A DNA stretch of 64,000 nucleotides, from the NCBI RefSeq assembly GCF_049366555.1, contig NZ_JBMMGT010000009.1, positions 1 through 64,000 of the forward strand, given 5' to 3'. Shown piece after piece: positions 9,192-16,746 of this stretch. The number at the start of each line of letters is the position of its first letter. The first letter of the stretch is position 1. Origin of the DNA: Avibacterium volantium_A. GTDB taxonomy: Bacteria; Pseudomonadota; Gammaproteobacteria; Enterobacterales; Pasteurellaceae. A program made the translations under genes and the position numbers. Below the pieces are notes generated by a model. The model was given only the letters and a program-made list of their open reading frames with translations. It did no database searches and had not been told where the DNA came from.

Positions 9192-9208
9192 GGCTAGAAA
9201 CTCTAGCC
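9192..9208 (-). terminator. Terminator hairpin for the nan operon
   Basis: GGCTAGA (9192-9198) pairs with TCTAGCC (9202-9208). Read on the minus strand the hairpin is followed by a run of T, placing a rho-independent terminator downstream of nanA. Confidence 0.75.
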
Positions 9209-9230
9209 AAAAATTATTGATGACTAAGAA

Positions 9231-9256
9231 AGAGCGGAAATTTTCCGCTCTTTTTT
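9231..9256. terminator. Terminator hairpin between convergent genes
   Basis: AGAGCGGAA (9231-9239) pairs with TTCCGCTCT (9243-9251), followed by six T on the plus strand. It ends the rlmB-lipoprotein unit and lies just past the nanA stop codon. Confidence 0.85.
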
Positions 9257-9260
9257 CTTG

Positions 9261-10142
9261 TTATGATAAAAACTTCGCTTTTAGCTCTTTTGCCACGGCA
9301 ATTTGTTGTGCGGTGGCTTTGGCGGTCATTGGTTCGCGGCAGTAGCCAGCGTCTACGCCTTCAAGTTTAAGCAATTCTTTAATGGTGAGATACAAGCCGT
9401 TTGCCAAAATGCCTTCGATGAGATCATTGGTAACGTGTTGAATTTCGCGGGCTTCGGCAAGTTTGCCGGCTTGGGTAAGTTCAAAAATTTGTCTTGCACG
9501 GATACCATTAACGTTGAACGTACTGCCAATCGCACCGTCCACGCCAAGGGCAGCGGCTGGTAGCATCATTTCATCAAAGCCTGCCCACACAAGATGATCT
9601 GGGTAAGCTTTTTTCAAGCGTTCTAACAAATAGAAATCGCCTGCGGTGAATTTTACGCCTAACACTTTCGGGTTTTTGTAAAGCTCACCGAATTGTTCCA
9701 CGCCAATATTCACACCGGTTAAGAATGGAATGGAATAGACGATCATATTATTGCCTGTTTCGGCAATAATGGTGTCGTAATAATGTTTGATTTCTGCAAA
9801 GCTAAATTTGTAGTAGAACGGGGTTACCGCTGAAAGGCTGTCGTAACCAAGTTCCGTGGCGTATTTCCCTAATTCCACGGCTTCGTGTAAATTGACGCTC
9901 CCTACTTGTGCAATCAATGCTACTTGGTCTTTCCCTTCATCTTTGGCAATGCGGAAAATTTCTTTTTTCTCCGCAGTGGAAATCATAAAGTTTTCCCCTG
10001 TGCTGCCGCCCACATACAAGCCGTCCACTTTCATTTTATCAATGTTGTAGCGAATAATTTCACGCAATCCTTTTTCATTGATTGAGCCGTCTTCGTTGTA
10101 AGATACAAGCAAGGCGCTAAAAATGCCTTTTAAGTTTTTCAT
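9261..10142 (-). CDS. nanA: N-acetylneuraminate lyase NanA
   Basis: NanA is a cytoplasmic aldolase that splits N-acetylneuraminate into N-acetylmannosamine and pyruvate, the committed step in using host sialic acid. The 293-residue TIM barrel has GGSTGEN (45-51), which binds the substrate carboxylate, Tyr136 in VYSIP, and the Schiff-base Lys164 in LGVKFTAGD. It is the last gene of the leftward operon nanE-nanK-nanQ-siaR-nanA. The genes nagA and nagB, which in H. influenzae lie beside nanA, are not here. Confidence 0.97.
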   Translation of the reverse strand: MKNLKGIFSALLVSYNEDGSINEKGLREIIRYNIDKMKVDGLYVGGSTGENFMISTAEKKEIFRIAKDEGKDQVALIAQVGSVNLHEAVELGKYATELGYDSLSAVTPFYYKFSFAEIKHYYDTIIAETGNNMIVYSIPFLTGVNIGVEQFGELYKNPKVLGVKFTAGDFYLLERLKKAYPDHLVWAGFDEMMLPAAALGVDGAIGSTFNVNGIRARQIFELTQAGKLAEAREIQHVTNDLIEGILANGLYLTIKELLKLEGVDAGYCREPMTAKATAQQIAVAKELKAKFLS

Positions 10143-10161
10143 TGGTTTCTCCTAAACTAAT

Positions 10162-11031
10162 TTATTTGATCCGCTGTTCTAAAATCACATTCACGGTTTT
10201 TTGCTTCATTTCTGTTGCATTTTCTTCTTCGGCTTGCACGATCAAGGCATAAATTAAATCTAACACAAAGAGCTGTGCAATTTTTGTTCCGATAGAATCT
10301 CCTTGTAGTTGCCCCTGTCTATGTCCGTTGATGAGAACATAATCGGCAACCTGTGTAATGGGCGAGCGTAAATTGTGGGTTAATGCCACCGTTGTTGCCC
10401 CATTTTTCTTGGCGATATTTAAAGATTGCGTGGTTTCTTTAGAATAACCTGAGTGGCTAATGCCAATCACCACATCATCTTTATTCATCAACGCAGCTTG
10501 CATATACATAAAATGGTTGTTGCTAATAGCGTCCACCTGTAACCCAATACGCATTAATTTGTGTTTTGTATCTTCCGCGGTAATGCCTGATGAGCCCACG
10601 CCAAAAAGAAACACGCGTTTTGCCTGACGCATTGCCAACACCACTTGTTCAAGCTGTTTTACATCAAGCAAATTAATGGTTTCTTTAATTACATTATTAA
10701 TGGAATTATGCAGTTTTTCTGCGATATTTTGCGTATCATCATTTTTGGTAATGTCGCTTTCTAACAAAGAATTTGGCTGTTTTTCTTTGGTTGCCAATTC
10801 AATGGAAAGCTGCAATTTGAAATCGGTAAACCCTTTAAACCCGAGAGTTCGGCAAAAGCGAATAAAAGTCGCCTCCCCCACATCAAACTGCTGTGAAATT
10901 TCCGCCAATGAAAATTGGCTTAACAAATGTGGAGAAGATAAGATCGTAGTCGCAATTTTCTTCTCCGTTTTTGTCAGGCTGTTATACAACGCCCCGATGG
11001 TATCCAGAATATTCCCGCTTGTTGCAACCAT
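10162..11031 (-). CDS. siaR: RpiR-family sialic acid regulator SiaR
   Basis: This 289-residue transcription factor has an RpiR-type N-terminal helix-turn-helix (residues about 1-80, with FSLAEISQQFDVGEATFIRFCRTLGFKG) and a C-terminal SIS sugar-phosphate domain (about 125-260, including FGVGSSGITAEDTKHKL). In H. influenzae, SiaR represses the nan and sia genes and responds to glucosamine-6-phosphate together with CRP. Here the gene sits inside its own regulon, between nanQ and nanA. Its likely operator is the 17-bp sequence at 13365-13381 and 15566-15582. Confidence 0.88.
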   Translation of the reverse strand: MVATSGNILDTIGALYNSLTKTEKKIATTILSSPHLLSQFSLAEISQQFDVGEATFIRFCRTLGFKGFTDFKLQLSIELATKEKQPNSLLESDITKNDDTQNIAEKLHNSINNVIKETINLLDVKQLEQVVLAMRQAKRVFLFGVGSSGITAEDTKHKLMRIGLQVDAISNNHFMYMQAALMNKDDVVIGISHSGYSKETTQSLNIAKKNGATTVALTHNLRSPITQVADYVLINGHRQGQLQGDSIGTKIAQLFVLDLIYALIVQAEEENATEMKQKTVNVILEQRIK

Positions 11032-11052
11032 AAAACTTCCCCCTGTGTTTGT

Positions 11053-11523
11053 TTAACTCACCAACTCCACTGGCACTTTTACCACTAATTTTTTGATAAA
11101 TTCTGGCGCTTCCCCAGCCACACAGCCCGGTTTATGAGGCTCATAAGGGAAAAACACGGCAAACATTTTCGGCGTTAAACGCACCGCACTTTTGTTTGGA
11201 ATATCTGGCGTGAGCTGATAATCATCTGCTTCGTTGTATTCATTATAAGTGCTGAGATCAGGCTCATTTACGCCATATTCAATCACTTCATTGCCGCTAA
11301 TAAGCAGTTGAACATCAATGTATTTATGGTGAAGTTCTGCTTGTTTGCTGTCGCTTGGTGCGGTGTCAAACTCCATCACATTCATATAAATTTGATCGGT
11401 GAGATCGTGGCGGCCAACAGTTAATTTGGTGAGCTCCATTCTTCTTAATTGATGACAAATTTCTGCCAGCGCCATTGGTAAACCTCTGGCAAAATCATCA
11501 CGGGTTAAATCGCCTAAAATCAT
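11053..11523 (-). CDS. nanQ: YhcH/NanQ-family N-acetylneuraminate anomerase
   Basis: The 156-residue protein belongs to the YhcH/YjgK/YiaL (DUF386) cupin-like family. Conserved features are the metal-site stretch AELHHKYIDVQLLISG and FAVFFPYEPHKPG near the C terminus. E. coli YhcH (NanQ) opens or interconverts sialic acid anomers so that the open chain is available to NanA. It lies 18 bases downstream of nanK in the catabolic operon, which supports the role. The activity is by homology and context. Confidence 0.85.
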   Translation of the reverse strand: MILGDLTRDDFARGLPMALAEICHQLRRMELTKLTVGRHDLTDQIYMNVMEFDTAPSDSKQAELHHKYIDVQLLISGNEVIEYGVNEPDLSTYNEYNEADDYQLTPDIPNKSAVRLTPKMFAVFFPYEPHKPGCVAGEAPEFIKKLVVKVPVELVS

Positions 11524-11541
11524 TTTGTACTCCTTCGATTT

Positions 11542-12423
11542 TTATTGTTTTATGACTTGTTGCTCTAGCCAATAAGCCGCACCTAATAAACCTGCATCAG
11601 CGCCAGATTGAGCGGCTTCAATAGGGCATTGATAAAACGTTGGCATTGTCTGTAAATATTGTTGTACTAAAGGCAAATAACCTTGCGCCAAGCCCACACT
11701 ACCGCCTAACACCACTTTTTGAATATCTAGGCTAATCACCATATCGGCAATTAAATTGGCAATGGCTTGCGCAGAACGTTGCACAAGTGCGGTGGCTTTT
11801 TCGTCATTTTTTCTAAAGCGTTCAAACACTTCTTTTGGTGAACAAGGTTCTGCCCATTGTGAAGACACCGCTTCAATGGCGCGTCCTGATGCAATGGCTT
11901 CCACACAACCTTTACGCCCACAACCACACATTGGCCCATTGGGATCAGCAAGGGTATGCCCAATATGTCCAGCAATGCCGTTCTCGCCTGTGGTTAATTC
12001 GCCATTTAAAATGATTCCACCGCCCACGCCGGTGGATACGGTAATAAATAAGAAATTTTGCACCGCACTTTTATCTTGTGCTTGATATTCTGCACAGACC
12101 GCAGCTTGCACATCATTGAGTAAGCCAATGGGCTTATCGGTGTAACGCGCAATACACGCTTTCAGTGGAAAATTGGCAAGACCGCCCAAATTTTTCGGAT
12201 TTAATGCGGTTAACACGCCACGATTAATAATCCCTGTGGACGCCACAGCCACCGCATCAAACTGCCCTGCATAGCCTGTAACTAAGGTTTTTAACGCCTG
12301 CTCCATTCCTTGTGCAGACTGATCTTGCGGGGTGCTAATTTGCTGACGTTGTGAAATCACGCCATTTTCCACCAATGCGGCAGCAATTTTTGTGCCACCA
12401 ATATCTAATGCTAAACAACGCAT
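11542..12423 (-). CDS. nanK: N-acetylmannosamine kinase NanK (ROK family)
   Basis: NanK phosphorylates N-acetylmannosamine from NanA to N-acetylmannosamine-6-phosphate using ATP. The 293-residue ROK kinase has the phosphate-binding motif DIGGTK (residues 7-12) and the zinc-binding segment CGCGRKGCVE preceded by GHIGH, which carries the catalytic/zinc His. An uptake signal sequence lies in the gene near base 12062. It is 18 bases downstream of nanE. Confidence 0.95.
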   Translation of the reverse strand: MRCLALDIGGTKIAAALVENGVISQRQQISTPQDQSAQGMEQALKTLVTGYAGQFDAVAVASTGIINRGVLTALNPKNLGGLANFPLKACIARYTDKPIGLLNDVQAAVCAEYQAQDKSAVQNFLFITVSTGVGGGIILNGELTTGENGIAGHIGHTLADPNGPMCGCGRKGCVEAIASGRAIEAVSSQWAEPCSPKEVFERFRKNDEKATALVQRSAQAIANLIADMVISLDIQKVVLGGSVGLAQGYLPLVQQYLQTMPTFYQCPIEAAQSGADAGLLGAAYWLEQQVIKQ

Positions 12424-12441
12424 ACGCCGTCCTTGTTTTGG

Positions 12442-13131
12442 TTATGATTTTGCTGATTTCACCGCACTGGAAAACCAGCTCACAATATGTTCTAAGCGAG
12501 TCAGCGCCGATCCCACGGTAACCACATCTGCGCCAATTTCAATGGCTTTTTTCGCCAGCTCTGGGGTGTTGTAACGCCCTTCCGCCATCACATAACAGCC
12601 CGCCGCTTTGAGATCTTTCACTAGCTGATAATCAGGCTCATCAGGCACTTCACCGCCTGTGTAGCCCGACATTGTGCTGCCCACAATATCAAAGCCGAGT
12701 TTTTGGCAATACAGCCCTTCTTCCAAGTTCGAGCAATCGGCCATCGCTAAACAGCCTAATTCTTTGATTTTTTTCACCGCACTTTCAAGGGAAACAGGAC
12801 GCGTGCGCAACGTGCCGTCCACGGCAATAATGTCTGCGCCCGCCGCTGCTAAATCTTCAATATCCTGCAAAAACGGCGTAATGCGCACAGGGCTATCTGG
12901 CAAATCACGTTTTACAATCCCAATAATGGGCTTATCCACCACAGGGCGCGTGGCTTTTAAGTTTTCGACTCCTTCAATTCGCAATCCAGCTGCGCCTCCT
13001 TGCACTGAGGCTTGTGCCATTGCCGCCACGATTTCAGGCTTATCCATCGGGCCGTCATCAACAGGTTGGCAAGAGGCAATAAGCCCGTAGCGAATCTGGT
13101 TTAACACATCTTGATGTGATAATTTTGACAT
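12442..13131 (-). CDS. nanE: N-acetylmannosamine-6-phosphate 2-epimerase NanE
   Basis: NanE converts N-acetylmannosamine-6-phosphate to N-acetylglucosamine-6-phosphate, which then enters the NagA-NagB route. The 229-residue TIM barrel has typical NanE stretches: PIIGIVKRD, AADIIAVDGT-like AGADIIAVDGT, LAMADCSNLEEG, and the phosphate-binding ADVVTVGSALTR at the C terminus. It is the first gene of the catabolic operon, with GGAG seven bases before the ATG. A promoter and CRP-like site lie upstream. Confidence 0.96.
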   Translation of the reverse strand: MSKLSHQDVLNQIRYGLIASCQPVDDGPMDKPEIVAAMAQASVQGGAAGLRIEGVENLKATRPVVDKPIIGIVKRDLPDSPVRITPFLQDIEDLAAAGADIIAVDGTLRTRPVSLESAVKKIKELGCLAMADCSNLEEGLYCQKLGFDIVGSTMSGYTGGEVPDEPDYQLVKDLKAAGCYVMAEGRYNTPELAKKAIEIGADVVTVGSALTRLEHIVSWFSSAVKSAKS

Positions 13132-13226
13132 ATAAACTCCAAGATATTTTTAAGAAAGGAAGTTAATTTTCACTGGGTGCTAGGATAGACCTCTGAAAAT
13201 AAAATACAAGAAAAATAGTTTAAAAG

Positions 13227-13242
13227 TGAGATCCAGATCATA
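13227..13242. promoter_or_regulatory. CRP-like site upstream of nanE
   Basis: TGAGA-TCCAGA-TCATA matches TGTGA-N6-TCACA at 8 of 10 half-site bases and keeps the central ATC-AGAT of the extended consensus. Its centre is about 60 bases before the predicted nanE start point, the class I activator spacing. Confidence 0.6.
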
Positions 13243-13364
13243 AATTGGAGTAAAATTTCATAAACAATTTGAAAAAACTCCAGCCACCTTGTATTTTTAA
13301 AGGGAAATACATTTTTTGCTGAAAATGCTACATCTCTCTTCTCAAACCAAAATTAGGATTTTCT

Positions 13365-13381
13365 TGAAATATTACTTCATT
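13365..13381. promoter_or_regulatory. 17-bp operator-like element, copy 1 (before siaT)
   Basis: TGAAATATTACTTCATT is identical over 17 bases to 15566-15582 before siaP. It is a near palindrome of the form GAAnTAnTAnTTC. In both places a -10-like hexamer starts at or just after its end, which would suit repression. SiaR is the obvious candidate; this is inference. Confidence 0.6.
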
Positions 13382-13476
13382 AAAATTTGAGAATGAAAGC
13401 ATTACAAGGCAAATCTGTTTCGCATTTCATTATAGATAAGTATCGCACTATTTAGTTGAACATCTTTGGAGTTCCT

Positions 13477-15324
13477 ATGAAATATTTCAATAAATTAGAA
13501 GAATGGGTGGGCGGCGTTTTATTCCTTGTCATTTTTATCATTCTTCTTGCCCAAATTATCGCTCGCCAAGTTTTTGATTCTCCATTTATCTGGAGTGAAG
13601 AGCTGGCTCGCTTACTCTTTGTTTATGTCGCGATGTTTGGCGTTAGTATGGCAACGCGTTCGCAACAACACGTTTACATCGACTTTCTCACAAATTTAAT
13701 GCATGAGAAGGTGCGGAAAGCCATCAACTCTTTTGTTCAACTGATTATCTTTGCTTGTATTTTCTTGTTTATCTATTTAGGTTTCAAAGTCTTTTTAGAT
13801 GCCAGCTTTGAAATTGTATCCTTGCAGATTTCGGAAAAATGGCTTTATGCGCCTTTGCCATTCATTTCAATTTTAGTGTTTGTTCGCTTTCTGCAAGCGC
13901 AAAGTGAAAATTACAAAAATCAATTGAGCTATTTGCCTGCCACTTTCTACATTATTTTCGCTTTGCTTCTGTTTGCAATTTTGATGACCCACCCAGAATG
14001 GTTCAAAGCCTTGCGCATTAGCAACTACATCAAACTTGGCAGCAATGCGGTGTATGTCTGCTTAATTGTGTGGCTTGTGATTATGTTCCTTGGCACACCT
14101 GTGGGCTGGTCGCTATTTATCGTTACCATTTTATATTTCGCAATGACTCGCTGGAATGTGGTCAATTCTGCTTCATCAAAATTAGTTGATAGCCTAAACA
14201 GTTTCCCACTGCTTTCCGTGCCGTTCTTTATTCTAACGGGGATTTTGATGAACACAGGTGGCATAACCGAACGGATTTTCAACTTTGCCAAAGCCTTGTT
14301 AGGGCATTATTCTGGCGGTATGGGACACGTTAATATCGGCGCAAGTTTAATTTTCTCTGGAATGTCGGGGTCAGCACTGGCAGACGCTGGTGGCTTAGGT
14401 CAGCTTGAAATTAAAGCAATGCGTGATGCGGGCTATGATGATGATATTTGTGGAGGGATCACGGCGGCATCTTGTATTATTGGTCCCCTTGTGCCACCAA
14501 GTATTGCGATGATTATTTATGGTGTGATCGCCAATGAATCTATCGCCAAACTCTTTGTCGCAGGCTTTGTACCTGGGGTTTTACTCACGATCGCATTAAT
14601 GGCGATGAACTATGCCATTGCGAAAAAACGTCATTATCCAAGAACGCCAAAAGCCTCACTACAACAGCGTTGTGAAGCATTCAAAAAAGCCATTTGGGCA
14701 ATCCTCACCCCAATTTTAATTATTGGCGGCATTTTCTCAGGCTTGTTCACCCCAACAGAAGCTGCTGTGATCGCTGCTGCCTACTCCATTATTATTGGAA
14801 TGTTTGCGTACCGCGAACTCACGCTAAAAATGGTATTCAAAAGCTGTGTGGAAGCAATGGCAATCACCGGAGTAACCGCCCTAATGGTGATGACGGTAAC
14901 CTTCTTCGGCGATATGATAGCACGTGAGCAAGTGGCAATGCGCATTGCCGATCTCTTTATGGCCGTGGCAGATACACCAACAATGGTGCTCATTATGATC
15001 AACTTGCTGCTCTTATTCTTAGGAATGTTTATTGATGCTCTTGCGCTACAATTCTTAGTGCTACCAATGCTCATTCCAATCGCGGTGCATTTTGGTATTG
15101 ATCTAGTCTTCTTTGGCGTGATGACCACATTAAATATGATGGTGGGCATTTTAACCCCACCAATGGGAATGGCATTGTTCGTGGTAGCCCGTGTAGGGAA
15201 TATGCCAGTGAGTACGGTAACCAAAGGGGTGCTACCGTTCTTAATCCCTGTGTTTACCACCTTGGTGCTTATCACCATCTTCCCACAAATTATTACCTTT
15301 ATACCAAATCTCTTAATGCCATAA
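13477..15324 (+). CDS. siaT: Sialic acid TRAP transporter, fused membrane subunits SiaQM (SiaT)
   Basis: SiaT is the membrane part of the tripartite SiaPQM sialic acid importer, driven by the sodium gradient. The 615-residue protein fuses the small DctQ-like domain (residues about 1-160, with DSPFIWSEELARLLFVY) to the large DctM domain (about 190-615, with GMSGSALADAGGLGQLEIKAM and the conserved GPLVPPSIAMI). The ATG at 13477 is chosen over an upstream in-frame TTG at 13456 because GGAG sits five bases before it and the length matches H. influenzae SiaT. It precedes siaP here, the reverse of the H. influenzae order. Confidence 0.96.
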   Translation: MKYFNKLEEWVGGVLFLVIFIILLAQIIARQVFDSPFIWSEELARLLFVYVAMFGVSMATRSQQHVYIDFLTNLMHEKVRKAINSFVQLIIFACIFLFIYLGFKVFLDASFEIVSLQISEKWLYAPLPFISILVFVRFLQAQSENYKNQLSYLPATFYIIFALLLFAILMTHPEWFKALRISNYIKLGSNAVYVCLIVWLVIMFLGTPVGWSLFIVTILYFAMTRWNVVNSASSKLVDSLNSFPLLSVPFFILTGILMNTGGITERIFNFAKALLGHYSGGMGHVNIGASLIFSGMSGSALADAGGLGQLEIKAMRDAGYDDDICGGITAASCIIGPLVPPSIAMIIYGVIANESIAKLFVAGFVPGVLLTIALMAMNYAIAKKRHYPRTPKASLQQRCEAFKKAIWAILTPILIIGGIFSGLFTPTEAAVIAAAYSIIIGMFAYRELTLKMVFKSCVEAMAITGVTALMVMTVTFFGDMIAREQVAMRIADLFMAVADTPTMVLIMINLLLLFLGMFIDALALQFLVLPMLIPIAVHFGIDLVFFGVMTTLNMMVGILTPPMGMALFVVARVGNMPVSTVTKGVLPFLIPVFTTLVLITIFPQIITFIPNLLMP

Positions 15325-15344
15325 GAGAAAAGAAAAACCAAAGT

Positions 15345-15370
15345 GCGGGTGAAAATTCACCCGCTTTTTT
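15345..15370 (+). terminator. Terminator between siaT and siaP
   Basis: GCGGGTGA (15345-15352) pairs with TCACCCGC (15357-15364), followed by six T. The left arm is nearly an uptake signal with one extra G. It would separate siaT transcription from siaP. Confidence 0.85.
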
Positions 15371-15545
15371 ATCGCCAATTTATCACTAAAAATTCCGAAA
15401 AAAAGCACCGCACTTTGATTTTTAGAAAAATCCTTTTTGCAAAAAATGGAGTATCATTTCATATCAAAAAATGCTTAATGCGTTTAAAACCAAGTCATTT
15501 CAAGAAAAAATGCGTTTAAAAGTTTTTTCAATCTTTTTTCAATTT

Positions 15546-15561
15546 TGTGATACAGCTCTCA
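15546..15561 (+). promoter_or_regulatory. CRP-like site upstream of siaP
   Basis: TGTGA-TACAGC-TCTCA matches the CRP consensus TGTGA-N6-TCACA at 9 of 10 half-site bases. Its centre (15553.5) lies about 41.5 bases before the predicted start point near 15595, the class II position. Confidence 0.7.
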
Positions 15562-15565
15562 GTAA

Positions 15566-15582
15566 TGAAATATTACTTCATT
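15566..15582. promoter_or_regulatory. 17-bp operator-like element, copy 2 (before siaP)
   Basis: This is an exact copy of TGAAATATTACTTCATT at 13365-13381. It fills the space between the CRP-like site and the -10 TATTAT, where a bound repressor would block RNA polymerase. It is a probable SiaR operator by position. Confidence 0.65.
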
Positions 15583-15709
15583 TATTATATAGCCATTAGG
15601 ACGTTTCCTCCGTTGTTTGGCGTTGTCGTATCCCCAAAGAGAAATATGCCCTAACCATTTAGATTGAAATGTTCTGTTCACTCTGCAAATCAATGAAAGG
15701 AGAATTGCA

Positions 15710-16693
15710 ATGAAATTAAACAAACTTGCTCTTGCTACATTATGTTTAGGTCTATCTAGCTCGGTGTTTGCCGCAGACTATAACTTAAAATTTGGTATGG
15801 TTGCTGGTACAAGCTCCAATGAATACAAAGCCGTTGAGTTCTTCGCAAAAGAAGTGAAAGATAAATCTCAAGGTAAAATTGAAGTTGCAATTTTCCCAAG
15901 CGCTCAACTTGGTGATGACCGCGTAATGTTAAAGCAACTTAAAGATGGTGCATTAGACTTCACTCTTGCAGAATCTGCCCGTTTCCAAATTTTCTATCCT
16001 GAAGCGGAAGTGTTTGCACTGCCTTATATGTTGAAAAATTTTGATGTGGCGAAAAAAGCCGTGTTAGAAACCAACTTTGGTAAAAACTTATTCGCTAAAA
16101 TCAATAAAGAGTTAGGTGTGAGCGTGCTTTCTATCGGTTATAACGGTACTCGCCAAACCACCTCAAACCGCCCAATTAACAGCATTGCGGATATGAAAGG
16201 CTTGAAACTTCGTGTGCCGAATGCGGCGACTAACCTTGCTTTCGCTAAATATGTCGGTGCAACCCCAACACCAATGGCATTTTCTGAAGTGTATCTTGCG
16301 TTACAAACCAATGCGGTAGATGGCCAAGAAAACCCCTTACCAACCATTCAAGCGCAAAAATTCTATGAAGTGCAAAAATACTTAGCGTTAACCAACCACA
16401 TTTTAAATGACCAACTTTACGTTATCAGTAATGAAACCCTTGATGAGTTGCCAGATGATTTGAAAGCTGTGGTGAAAGAAGCTGCGCTTAAAGCCGCAGA
16501 TTATCACACAAAATTATTTGTGGACGGCGAAAATGAGTTAATCGCTTTCTTCCAAGAAAAAGGCGTAACCGTAACGAAACCTGATCTTGCGCCGTTCAAA
16601 GCAGCGTTACAACCATATTACGATGAATACTTGAAAAAGAATGGTGAAGTTGGAAAACAAGCTGTAGAAGAAATCTCTGAGTTAGCTAAATAA
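15710..16693 (+). CDS. siaP: Sialic acid TRAP transporter binding protein SiaP
   Basis: SiaP is the periplasmic protein that captures N-acetylneuraminate and delivers it to SiaT. The 327-residue precursor has a signal peptide cleaved after VFA (residue 21), leaving mature ADYNLKFGMVAGTSSNEY. Mature-numbered ligand residues known from H. influenzae SiaP are all present: Asp49, Glu67, Arg127, Arg147 (which grips the sialic acid carboxylate) and Asn187. AAAGGAGA precedes the ATG. It has its own promoter after a terminator, so this usually abundant protein can be expressed above the membrane subunit. Confidence 0.97.
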   Translation: MKLNKLALATLCLGLSSSVFAADYNLKFGMVAGTSSNEYKAVEFFAKEVKDKSQGKIEVAIFPSAQLGDDRVMLKQLKDGALDFTLAESARFQIFYPEAEVFALPYMLKNFDVAKKAVLETNFGKNLFAKINKELGVSVLSIGYNGTRQTTSNRPINSIADMKGLKLRVPNAATNLAFAKYVGATPTPMAFSEVYLALQTNAVDGQENPLPTIQAQKFYEVQKYLALTNHILNDQLYVISNETLDELPDDLKAVVKEAALKAADYHTKLFVDGENELIAFFQEKGVTVTKPDLAPFKAALQPYYDEYLKKNGEVGKQAVEEISELAK

Positions 16694-16746
16694 GTGGTTT
16701 GCTTACTCAATCTATTAAGCAATAACCTTAACGACAAGAGGTCAAT

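Larger units (their letters stand above)
13132..13476. promoter_or_regulatory. Divergent nanE / siaT control region
   Basis: This 345-base gap has no gene. For nanE (minus strand) I see a -10 TATCCT at 13187-13182 and a -35 TTGTAT at 13209-13204, 16 bases apart. For siaT a -10-like TAAAAT lies at 13381-13386. It also holds a CRP-like site, a nested dyad (TGGAGT 13246-13251 with ACTCCA 13277-13282, inside it TTTCA 13256-13260 with TGAAA 13270-13274) and the 17-bp element described separately. Confidence 0.55.
15371..15709 (+). promoter_or_regulatory. siaP promoter region
   Basis: This gap carries an uptake signal sequence near 15406, then a CRP-like site, the second 17-bp element and a -10 TATTAT at 15583-15588. 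The predicted start point is near 15595. About 115 bases of leader follow, ending in AAAGGAGA before the siaP ATG. I see no gene in it. Confidence 0.6.

Noticed and set aside
13416..13431. Possible second CRP site before siaT (TGTTT-N6-TCATT)
   Set aside because: Only 6 of 10 half-site bases match and it lies downstream of the predicted -10, so chance similarity is likely.
13456..13476. Upstream start (TTG) for siaT
   Set aside because: No ribosome-binding site precedes it, while GGAG sits five bases before the ATG at 13477, which also gives the usual family length.
14781..15341. A 186-codon minus-strand frame opposite siaT
   Set aside because: It is antisense to a clear TRAP transporter gene; its Ile/Thr-rich product mirrors codons of membrane helices.
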